This document shows positions 33,295 through 43,053 of a DNA stretch of 64,000 nucleotides, piece by piece (the stretch's first letter is position 1; every line of letters begins with the position of its first letter). Position numbers and translations under genes: made by a program. Under the pieces are notes generated by a model. It searched no databases, was not told the DNA's origin, and saw only the letters and a program-made list of their open reading frames with translations. Source of the stretch: Diphasiastrum complanatum (Eukaryota > Streptophyta > Lycopodiopsida > Lycopodiales > Lycopodiaceae); NCBI GenBank assembly GCA_029204225.1, contig CM055113.1, positions 2,438,081-2,502,080 of the forward strand, read 5' to 3'.

Positions 33295-34076
33295 ATCTCC
33301 ATCTTTGGGAGCTTAGTAGCAGCAGTAGAGAAAGCTATCAGAGGATAGGAAAGATCTCTCAGTTTCTCAGAAAAGATTAGAGGAGGAGAATCGCTGTAGG
33401 TGCAGCCTTCAAACTTCTGATTTTCACTGAGAAATCACAGTAGTAAGGAGTCAGATTCCATGTGTAGGTAGCTCGCTGGAAAAGCAGCTGTTCTTCACAG
33501 ATTTCAGAAAGTTTCTACACATTTTCCAGCGGCATTAGAGTAGGAAGAAGTAAGCACCTCCATCGCTGTACATTCAGAGATTAGCATCTGATTTCCAGGG
33601 GAAAATTTAGTAGTTCTCAGCGAGTTTGAAGCCAAAAAGGAAGAGCAGGGTCAGCGCTGCCAGTGCTTCTGAAATTCCAGATTTTGGACAAGCTTTTGGG
33701 CCCCAACTACAGAGATTTGGAGCAATAGCTTTCCTACCAAATCAGCGAGCAGGGGGCTTCTGAAATTTCAGAATTCAGAAGTGTGTTTGGACTTCAGATT
33801 TGCCTTTTTGTGGACAAATAGAGATGCTGTCAGACCAGCGAGGGGGGATAGCAAAAGTTTCAGATCTTTTTGTACTTTTTCCAACCTCTATTCAGATTTC
33901 TCGGAACCACAGGTCTGAAAGCAGTTGAGGAAGAGCTGAGAAGGGCTTTTCTTGATTCTCTCTGTGGAAGTACAGTTCTTAGAAAGAGCTAAGTTTTCTT
34001 TCCCTCGTCCAGTTGTAAATTAGTCTTTTGACTTCTTTTTATTAGAAGTTAAGGTACCTCTCTTTCAGTTCCGAAG
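33295..34076 (+). other. Chromovirus leader, copy D
   Basis: Strongly diverged from copies A and B, yet CAGCG/CGCTG motifs persist near 33388, 33472, 33526, 33560, 33615, 33650, 33741 and 33836. No coding frame. Confidence 0.7.
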
Positions 34077-37000
34077 ATGACCACTCCTCAGGGACTTGAT
34101 CAACCCCCGGAGAGAGGCTTCGACGAACTTGCAACAAAAGCCTTGGCTTACAGTAAAGGAAAAAGCCTATGGAAATGGAAGAACAGGAACAGTTTGGCGA
34201 AGAACTCGACGAACTGGTTACCAAGGAGCAGTTTCTCCAATTGGTAAGAGAAGTGGATGAACTGAAGTTGGCATTAGCCAATTTCAAGTCCAGTGTGGAC
34301 GACTCGGTCGCTGAACTCAAAAGCTTGATTTTGAGTTCCGCAAAAGGAAGCCTTCCCTCCACTTCTCAGTTGTTCCCTTCTCCACTTCCATCAGTTTCGG
34401 GTGAGACTTTACGGTCTCACCCTAGTGTTTTTAAAGATTTAAAGTCTCCTACTTTGAATGGGGAAGAGAAGGATAGAAATGCAGATATTCTACAAACCTT
34501 CCTCAGCAAATGGAAGAACATTCATGCTCTTAAACAGACCCCTGACCATTTGCAAGCAATTGAGGCTAGTCTTTCCTTAGGGCCTACGGCCTATAAGTGG
34601 TGGTTAAATCTCCAGGAGACTGGGCAGACTCCCCGGTCATGGAAAGCTATTGAAGAAGCTTTCCTAAGAGAATTTCTACCAGAGAATGAACTTGATAGAG
34701 CCTGGGAAGCCTGGGAAAGAACATTAATGGACAAGTCCCTCATCGAATACATCTCGCAGTATCGAGAAGCAATTTTAAAAACTAAAAATATGGATGATTA
34801 TCAGAAAATCAGGGGATTTGACTGTGGCCTCAAAGATGAATATAAAGTAGAGGTCCAGAGAAACTCGCCTACTACCCTTGAGCAAGCTCTCAGATATGCT
34901 CAAATCTATGATGATTTAGTGGGTAGGAAGAGGGCGAGACAGCAGCCACTTTCTGAGCAGCCTCCTCAGTCGTAAATCGTTTTCAAGAATTTCTCTAGAA
35001 TCCTTTCTAACATTTTCTCCAGTTTTTCGAGAAATTTTCTCGTATGTCGCTAAAATTTTCGAGAAATCTTTTCAATTTAGAAAGAAATTTTTAAAAAGAA
35101 AGAAAGAAGATAAATTCAAACGTGAAGCTCCTCAGAAACGCCCTTCACTTATACAGCCCTTAAAACCAGAAGATTTTGAGAAAGCCAAACAAGAACGTTT
35201 GTGCTTTGTGTGTATGGGCAAGGGACACACAATAAGACAGTGTCCCAAGGGGCCTTTCACTAAAAAAGATAAGAAAGATAAGAAACAAGTTCATCTTGTT
35301 CAGACTGTAAGTTTCCCCAGTGACTCGGCAGCTTCCGAGATCAAAGTGTATCATGAAGATCATGAACACTGTTGCCAGCTGACCTCTGCAATGCTAGCGA
35401 GGCCCTTCAGCTTTGGGCCGCATGACCTAGTACGTATGTATGGGAAAGTTGGTAACCAGTCAGTAAGAGTTATGGTTGATGATGGGGCAACCCATAATTT
35501 CATCAACTACACCCTGGTTAAAAAGCTTAGACTACCAGAAGTACCTAGTCAGCATAGGTACATAGTTTCACTAGCTAAGGGTGAAGATAAAAAAATATGG
35601 GAAACTATGGTTAGTAATTTAAATCTTGGTATTCAGGGGTATCAAGATGAAATAAACTTTCAGATAATGCACCTGGATCGCACAGACATTGTTCTTGGGA
35701 GAGATTGGCTCTATAGTTTAGGACCTTCCCTCCACAGAAACTATCAGGAGAACACCCTCAGCTTTCAGCATAAAGGCCGAGAGATCCAGTTGCATGGGGA
35801 GCAAGATGTTCCCAACAGTCCTATGGTATGCAGTTCAGATCTCTGTCAGCTAATCGGAGACGACGACCATCAGGTATTCTTATGTGACTTTCAGTATTCC
35901 TGAAGTTTCTATTTCTCGTTCTATACAGCAGAAAATTAGTAAATTAGAATTATTGTCTAAATTTAAAGATGTTTTTCCTATAGATTTGCCACATGGTTTA
36001 CCACCTAGCAGAGAGGTAGATCATGTAATAAACCTAGTACCAGGTACAACACCTGTTTCTAAACCTCCGTATCGGGTCAGCCGAACAGAGGATGAAGAAA
36101 TAACTAGGCAGTTAACAGATCATCTTGGGAAAGGCCAAATTCAGACCAGTAGTTCACCATGGGCTACACCAGTCCTATTGGTGAAAAAGAAAGAGGGGTC
36201 TATCCGTCTTTGCGTAGATTACAAAGCCCTCAATAAAGTCACAATAAAGAATAAATATCCTATGCCTCGGGCAGACGAGTTGTTTGATCAACTCGGCGGG
36301 GCTAAATTTTTCAGTAAAATAGACCTCAGATCGGGATATCATCAAGTCCGTAGAAGATGTCTCGAAAACAGCCTTTAGGACTCGTCACGGTCATTATGAG
36401 TTTAAGGTGATGCCATTTGGCCTCACAATTGCTCCAGCTACCTTTATGACCTTGATGAACAGTGTCCTCAGACCATACTTGGGTAAGTTTGTAGTCGTAT
36501 TTTTAGATGACATCCTCGTCTACAGCAAAACGAGGAAGGAGCATCTAGAACACCTTTCTGACTGCTCAGAAAGCATAAGCTTTATGCTAAACAATCCAAG
36601 TGTGAATTCTTCGTTGAAGAAGTAGCATATTTGGGTCACATTATCTCGTCAGATGGGATTAAGATGGACCCGAATAAGGTTAAAGCCATACTCAGTTGGC
36701 TAAGACCTCAAAATATTTTGGAACTTCAGATCTTTCTTGGTTTGGCGGGATATTACAGACGATTTGTCAAGGAATATGCTCAGAAACAGTTCTTATGACA
36801 AATCTTCTTAAGGGGAAGGGAAAGGAGTTCATTTGGGAGTCCGCATAGCAGGAGAGCTTTGATGCTCTCAAAACAGCCTTAGCTACAACACCAATTTTAA
36901 AAGTCGTGGACCCCAATCAGCCATTTGTGGTCGAAACAGATGCTAGCGACTTTGCATTAGGTGCTGTGCTAACTCAGGGTGGACAACCAATTTTGTTCGA

Positions 37001-38593
37001 GAGTAAAAAACTCGAGCCAGCTTAGACTAGGTATAGTGCCTATGAAAAGGAACTCTTTTCTATAGTCCATGCCCTTAAGACTTGGAGGCATTATTTGTAT
37101 GGTGCCAACTTTGAGGTCCTGACAGACCATGAGAGTCTCAGATACCTTTGCAATCAACCTGAGCTTAGAGGTCAAAAAGCTCGTTGGGCAGAGTTGTTGC
37201 AAGAGTTTGATATGTCTATCAGATATAGACGGGGGTAATTCAATACAGTAGCAGATGCCCTTAGCAGAATGCCTATGATAAACGAGTTGCGTTTTACTCA
37301 GATTCGTAATGAGTTACTCGAGTCCTTGAGAGGGAAGTGCCAGCATGATGCATTCTTCTCTACTATCTGGAACTCAGTCTAGAGCAGACAATTACAAACT
37401 CCAGAACCAGTTCCCGGGGCTGGTACCAGTTCATCCAAGAATACGGCAGCTTCCGTTGAGGATGATGATTTGTCCGAGTATACGTCAGATGACGTTGAGG
37501 ATTCTGAGCCTGTATTACCCAAGCAAACCCAAGTGGTTGAGGGTCAGTTGACTCAAGGATTCAAATGGAAACAGTATTCCATTCAGGATGAGTACTTGCT
37601 CTATAGAGATAGAGTATGTGTCCCCAATTCAGAGGATTATAGGCAGCAGGTCCTATATGAGTGTCATGACAATCCTAGTGCGGGGCACCCAGGCATTCAG
37701 AAGACCTATGAGCTTCTTCGTAGGCAATGTTTCTGGCCCAGTATGAAAAAGGACGTCCAACAATATGTAACCAGTTGCCAGAAATGTCAAGTAAACAAAG
37801 TAGAGCGTTTAAAGGCAGGAGGGTTGTTGCAGCCCTTAGAATTTTAGCTGGTAAATGGGAGAGTATCTCCATGGATTTTATAGTAGGCCTGCCTAAAACC
37901 CAAAAGGGTAATGACGCTATATGGGTCACAGTTCACCGTCTGACCAAAATGGCTCATTTTATTCCGACCAAAACAACCATTAGAGCTCCAGAGTTAGCGA
38001 GGTTGTTTGTAGACGGGCTATTTAAATTGTACGGTCTACCTTCCGGCATAGTCAGCGACCGGGACAATAAGTTTACTGGAAATTTTTGGAGGGCAGTATT
38101 CCATCATCTCCATACTAAACTTAATATGAGTACCACCGACCATCCACAGACGGACGGTCAGACAGAGAGGGTAAATCAGGTGCTGGAGGATATGCTTCGT
38201 GCACACGTCAGCAAGAAGCAGACTAATTGGGAGGAGTATCTCTCAATATTAGAGTTTGCTTACAACAGTACCAAACATTCAGCTACGGGATACAGCCCAT
38301 TTATGCGGATGTACGGTTTTTAGCCACGCTCACCCACGGCTGTAGGGTTCAAACAAGAAACAAGTTGAAGCAGCCAGAAACTTTTTAGAGGACCTAAACC
38401 AGATGATAGAACATGCTAAGCGTAGCATTAGGCAGTCCTAGGATCGAGCCAGGCATTATGCAGATCCACACAGACGGGATGTGCAGTTCTCTGCTGGTGA
38501 AAGTCTACTTGAGAGTCCCAGGTGACTCTAAAACCCTCAAATCAGGAGTGTGTGCTAAGTTGTCTCCAAGGTATTGTGGTCCCTTTACCATAC
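34077..38593 (+). pseudogene. Chromovirus gag-pol, copy D, longest but broken
   Basis: Gag starts at ATG 34077, with a frameshift near 34160. The gag domain runs to 34969, where a 98-base insert interrupts it. The zinc knuckle is intact ([14 protein letters not shown], near 35202), and the protease (DDGATHNF) follows. A two-base loss near 35895 shifts the frame. RT has a nine-base net loss near 36350, FLDD near 36512, and a deletion near 36557. Stops lie at 36846, 37022, 37237 and 37379. RNase H lies at 36925-37230. The H2C2 finger (HDNPSAGHPG, CQKC) is at 37666-37795, the integrase core (MDFIVGLPKT, VSDRDNKF, EFAYNSTKHSATG) is at 37860-38300, and a stop lies at 38321. The SH3-like end is cut at 38593, where hAT sequence takes over. 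Chromodomain and 3' LTR are missing. Confidence 0.92.
34970..35067. other. 98-base insertion in gag, copy D
   Basis: Absent from copies A and B. It is AT-rich with inverted TTTCGAGAAA/TTTCTCG motifs and introduces a stop (TAA) at its start. It could be a small palindromic insertion element or filler; no clear target duplication. Confidence 0.55.
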
Positions 38594-38866
38594 CGAAGCC
38601 CGAGGGCGAAGCCAGGAGGAAGCTCGAGGAAGATATCCGAAGGCACAATGAAAGACATCGAAAGCAAGAGGCAGACATTGCAAAGATGCTGCGACAGACT
38701 CGGCAGAGACACCCAAAGTTGCAGATCCCCGCCCCCACTGTGGCCCCTGCCCCCACTGTCGAATTGGATTTGGATGAGTAGATCGGAATGAACTTCACAC
38801 GATGGCAGCTCATCATGGTCAGGGAAAGGGCGGCCAGACGTCGGGCTAACCAGGAGGCAGAGCGAG
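38594..38866 (+). pseudogene. hAT small coiled-coil gene, 5'-truncated copy 2
   Basis: Begins inside the gene at PKPEGEARRKLEEDIRRHNE and runs through IVP-type acidic linker repeats (APTVAPAPTVELDLDE), a stop (TAG near 38779), and NFTRWQLIMVRERAARRRANQEAE. It is then fused to exon 3 of the minus-strand transposase at about 38867. Its plus orientation relative to the transposase matches the complete element. Confidence 0.8.
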
Positions 38867-41078
38867 AGCAACACGTCTTCTGCTCGTGTGAACGAGGGCC
38901 CATGTGCTCCAATTACGCTCACACACGGAGGCAGCGCAATCCTGTGGTCCGTGCAATGAAAGGGTTCAGCACATGTGCACGGGTGGAATATCAACGAAAC
39001 ACAGAAAGAGAGGATGAGATGAGATGCATACCTGTGAAAGGACCCGTAGTGCAAGACGTTGTATGGAGGGATAGGTGCTACCGAACATGGTCCACCAGGT
39101 AATGGGGAGCTGCCTCCTCTCTGGATCCTGAGCAGCCGGGTGACCGAACGTGCCCATCCCGAAACGAAATGCAGCTAGCTCCTCCATGAGTCTGATAGGA
39201 TCCAAGCCAATGTGTGGACCCACCCTGTAGGTGTACTCAAGCCAATCCGACTCGAGCTCCTTGTCTGATATCTGTTCGGAGAGAGGAAGAGGGGATGCAA
39301 GATGTGTGCAACGCTGTGGATACTCTTGTGAAAGTAGTTTCATCGCGTCTCCCAGATGAACCTCAGCTCCGTCATCCTGCACGAATTCAAAGCAAATTTT
39401 GGAAAAAACGTAACATCGACAAAAAAACAAACTAGCAAACACTGAAAAAATAAAGACGAATTACAACACTATACCGCTTACCTCTCTGGCTGCATAACCC
39501 AACAAAAGAAAGACGAATATATCAACATACAATGTGCATTATAATGAACAATATATAAATTGGCAGCTGCAGGAACTGTCTTATCCGGTCCATGAGCTCA
39601 TACACCAGTCCAAGTGTGGACCCCTCGCTGTCAGCCATGCGGAGCACAATGTAGAGTGGTCGAACTAGTCCTGACAATGTCTGTGCATCCCTCTAGAACT
39701 GGTCTCCCCTCACCGTGGAAGAAAATTGCTCCCCACCCTCTGTGTGCTGAAACGTACTGGCACGCCATAGATCACTGGCAACCATCTGTAGAAGCTGTAC
39801 CCTGCACCTGATTAGACGGTTGATGACCACCAAGTCGAATGCAAAGCGTGTGGGGGCTGGCTTTCGGAGGTCCAAATGGCTGAACACCCGGAACATGGCA
39901 AGAACACGCCTCTTTTTGGTGACAAAAGTCACCAGGAAGAGGTCCTCGCGGACGATGGCTCTAACCCAAGGAAGTGTACCTATGTCCCCCATGAGAAGGT
40001 CTATGTCGTGCGCTGCACAGGGGGTATGGACAATGTGAGGGAACTCGGCCTCTAGCAGATAACCCAGCTGAACACAGTTGGTGGCATTGTCCGTCACCAC
40101 CGTAACGACATGTTGGGGGCCTATGGACAGTATGGAAGACCTATCGACGTCATACATAAACTCTGCAGATATGACTCTCCCCCCTCTACTGCAATCCACG
40201 GCTCTCAAAAACTGTGTACCCATGCAGCTGGAGACCAAGATGTTGAGGATCGGCCTCCTCCTGACATCAGTCCAGCCATCGGACATAATGCTGCAACCGT
40301 AAGTGGCCCAGTGGCGGCGTAGAGGCTCCGTGGAATGGGGAGAGTGGGATGCACTGGCAGGGATGGGTGCAGCAGCATAAGTGGGGTGTACTGGTGGAGG
40401 GGCAAGATCTGGCATGGGATATGTAAACTGTTGGCTAGGGAGGTCATCCGGATGGGAAGGGATGGAGGAAGGGATCTCATCCACATCCTCGAAGGCCTCG
40501 TCAGTAGCATCCTGGGCCTGCTCCGGTGGCGGAGAGTCCATGAGAAAATCGTAAACTGGGGGCGTGCGAGCAACAGGACGTGGTGGTGGAACCGCAGTGG
40601 CAACTGGCGGACGTGATGGGACGGGATCCACCGGAATGGGTGCAGATGGGGGTGCGTGTGGCGGAACTGTCTGAGGGGGATGAAGGGCAATGGGACGGGA
40701 TGAGGATGCACTCCCTCTCGTCGTGCGTGCCAGCCAAGCAGGCAGCAACTCTGGGTCAGCCACATAAGGAGCGGTGCAAAACCGGAGAACGCCCTCCAAA
40801 ATGGTGTTTCCCCCTGCCATGAGCCGCGGCCCGTAGGTGTCCAGTAGTCGCTGCCTGTCGGGGACGGACATGCTGCCACAAGGGGCAGCATTTAAGGTGG
40901 CACCATTTTTGGTGCGTGCACCGAGCAGGTGGCCTTTAAGGCGAGTGAGGGACGCAGCAAATTCGACTAGGCAGTATCGGCAATGCACGATCTTCTGACC
41001 AGACTTGTTGGTCTTGTCGGCAACCCGCCTGACAATGTCCACCTCGTCCCACAGACCGGAAAGGTCGGATTGCACCAT
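38867..41078 (-). pseudogene. hAT transposase, copy 2, with internal deletions
   Basis: Exon 1 starts at ATG 41078 with the BED finger (CRYCLVEFAASLTRLKGH). An in-frame deletion of about 116 codons near 40330 joins the proline-rich linker (SHSPHST) to EPLRRHWATYGCSIMSDGWTD. DUF659 follows with VVTDNATNC and CAAHDIDLLMGDIG, then a stop at 39693 inside GDQF. The intron 1 region has about 60 extra bases (near 39503). Exon 2 (39400-39020) and exon 3 (near 38945-38867) are present. Exon 4 is wholly missing, because exon 3 is joined to the small gene. Confidence 0.85.
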
Positions 41079-41374
41079 TGCGTTGGAGAAAACTAGGGAA
41101 AAAATGCAGATGAAGCTAAAGCTAGAAGGATGGATTGCTGGAAAAAAATAGCAGGGTTCATTGTTGGAGAGACGCTGAAAATGGGCGAAGGCAGGGCGAA
41201 GCAAGTCAGATGCAAGGCAGGACGTTGCGTGGGCGAAAGGTGACGCAAGGAATCGAAGGCAGGCAGGCAAAAATAGAAGCGATGGCAAGGCGGAGGTGGG
41301 CGCAAAAAATTTTCAGATGAAATGCAAGGGGGGCGGGTAGGTTTAGGTAAAAACAAATTCAGAAAAATATTATA

Positions 41375-41462
41375 TTGTGGTACCGCGGTACCAACATGGT
41401 ACCGCGGTACCAGTATGGTCCCGCGGTACCGGGATCCGCGGTACCCAGTACCGCGGGACCTA

Positions 41463-41464
<2 letters not shown>
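41375..41464 (-). repeat. hAT copy 2 terminus with GGTACCGCGG array
   Basis: Four or more units of GGTACCGCGGTACC or variants (GGTCCCGCGGTACC, GGGATCCGCGGTACC) end in GGGACCTATG. Read inward from the end this is CATAGGTCCCGCGGTACTGG. Almost the same sequence ends copy 3 at 47743. Confidence 0.85.

Positions 41465-41536
<72 letters not shown>
41465..41536. repeat. (TA)n between two hAT elements
   Basis: About 36 AT units join the transposase-side end of copy 2 directly to the opposite end of copy 3. Both elements have the same orientation. Confidence 0.95.
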
Positions 41537-41538
<2 letters not shown>

Positions 41539-41620
41539 TAGTACCCTCTGGTACCGCTGGTATGGTACCGCCGGTACGGTACCGCCCTGGGATCCGCGGT
41601 ACCAGGGCGGTACCATTTTT
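41537..41620 (+). repeat. Left subterminal array of hAT copy 3
   Basis: GGTACC occurs repeatedly (GGTACCGCTGG, GGTACCGCCGG, GGTACCGCCC, GATCCGCGGTACC). The units are less regular than at the right end, so the two termini are asymmetric. Confidence 0.75.
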
Positions 41621-41756
41621 AATATTTTTTTTTATTTTTTAATATATTTTTAGTAATTTTTTTTTGCATATTAACTACCAAAAAAGGACAAAAAAAAGTA
41701 AAAAAAGGGGGTTCTGGGTGTAAAAAAAGAGGGTACAGTACATGTTGCAGGGGACT

Positions 41757-42164
41757 GTTGCAATGGCACATGGGCACTGCGAGTGAGCAGACCGAGGGGC
41801 CAATGGGAGACCAACACAGGGGGGTAGCATCACATGGGGGCAAGTACAGAGGCACATGTGCATTGTGGGTGAGCAGACCATGGGCCCAATGGGAGACCAA
41901 CACAGGGGGGAGCATCACATGGGGGCAGGTACGGAGGCACATGGAGGGATGATGGGGATCCACATGGCCGATCAGGCTGTGGGGATAAATAGGCACTCAC
42001 AATGCCATTGTGGTCGGCATTTTCAGAGGCTGTGAGAGGGCTAGTGATAGACAGTGAGAGAGCAAGCGAGAGCCGGTGACAGGCTGTGAGAGGCTGTTTG
42101 AGAGCCAGGGTGCTGTGAGAGGGTGTTCAAGGATCAGGGTGCTGTGAGGAGAAGGTCGATCGAG
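41757..42164 (+). promoter_or_regulatory. Promoter and leader of the hAT small gene
   Basis: Two copies of a roughly 95-base block (GGGAGACCAACACAGGGGGG and GCATCACATGGGGGCA) precede GGGGATAAATAGGCACTCAC (41972-41991), a likely TATA region also found at 16690. The leader then holds loose repeats of GGCTGTGAGAG up to the ATG. Confidence 0.6.
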
Positions 42165-42530
42165 ATGGCTGAGCGAATACCACCGAAGCCCGAGGGCGAA
42201 GCCAGGAGAAAGCTTGAGGAAGATATCCGAAGGCACAACGAGAGGCATCGGAAGCAAGAGGCAGATATCCGAGAGATGCTGCGACAGACTCGACAGAGAA
42301 ATCCGGAACCGGAGCCACCCGCCCCCGCTGTGGATCCTGTCCCCGCTGTCGAGCTGGATCTGGATGAGCAGATCGGAATGAATTTCACACGACGGCAGCT
42401 CATCATGGTCAGGGAAAGGGCGGCCAGACGTCGGGCTAACCAGGAGGCAGCTCGGGCTAACCGGGAGGCAGAGCAAGAGCGACAAAACAATGCACCAGAC
42501 GAGGGCGAGGAGTCAGTGGAGGATCAGTGA
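42165..42530 (+). CDS. hAT-associated small coiled-coil protein (121 aa), unknown function
   Basis: ATG 42165 follows a likely TATA region by about 190 bases and starts the segment kept in all copies; an upstream in-frame extension to 42123 is not conserved. Residues 1-50 are very rich in Arg, Glu and Gln (KLEEDIRRHNERHRKQEADI) and should form a coiled coil. A Pro/Ala linker with a repeated PAV-DPVPAV motif follows, then a conserved block ELDLDEQIGMNFTRRQLIMV, a second Arg/Gln-rich helix (RERAARRRANQEAA) and an acidic end (DEGEESVEDQ). I do not recognise a known family. It converges on the transposase gene, with about 520 bases between the two stops, and accompanies the same transposase in three places, so an accessory role in transposition is plausible but unproven. 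Confidence 0.75.
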   Translation: MAERIPPKPEGEARRKLEEDIRRHNERHRKQEADIREMLRQTRQRNPEPEPPAPAVDPVPAVELDLDEQIGMNFTRRQLIMVRERAARRRANQEAARANREAEQERQNNAPDEGEESVEDQ

Positions 42531-43053
42531 GGGATGTTTAGAATAGATGAGGTCCACCCGTATGTGGCGGACTGTTGCTATGTAGTTTTCGGCAGTTTAT
42601 GGTGCAGCAAATAACTAGGTGGCTGCTTAAAAAAATGACAGTATATGTGATGTTATCCTGATACAATGGTTGAATATATACATAGTTGTTTTTTGTGCAA
42701 CGCGAGCCTGGTCATGTAAGATGCAATGTTTGTAATTTTTTTAAATGCAGATGTATTACATGTGTTTATTCAATGTCGTTTGGGGTGTAGGGGTGATTGT
42801 TGTGCTCATGATGTAGGTGCATATATGTGAAGCTAGCATTCACTTCAAACGAAATTAAATGAAAATAAGATTCACACACGCACATAGAATTCTTCAACAT
42901 AAAATAAAGCATCACATGTACAGAGCGACATACGCACAATGTGCAGCAAATAATGTAGGCCAAACACTGTATATAATGTGAAAAATCATCTGAGTACAAT
43001 GGTAGACCGTCTGCTAGAGACAAACTACTGAAACTAAAACAACAGAGCCACAA
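42531..43053. other. Intergenic region between the two hAT genes
   Basis: Holds the 3' ends of both convergent transcripts. No coding frame of note. The right half matches 28503-28904 in hAT copy 1, so it is an original part of the element. Confidence 0.6.

Noticed and set aside
39214-40822. Plus-strand frames across hAT copy 2
   Set aside because: Antisense shadows of the transposase exons, which carry the recognisable domains on the minus strand.
41093-41653. Frames encoding (IY)n protein over (TA)n
   Set aside because: Translation of the microsatellite only; also at 10614-10651 and 47744-47788.
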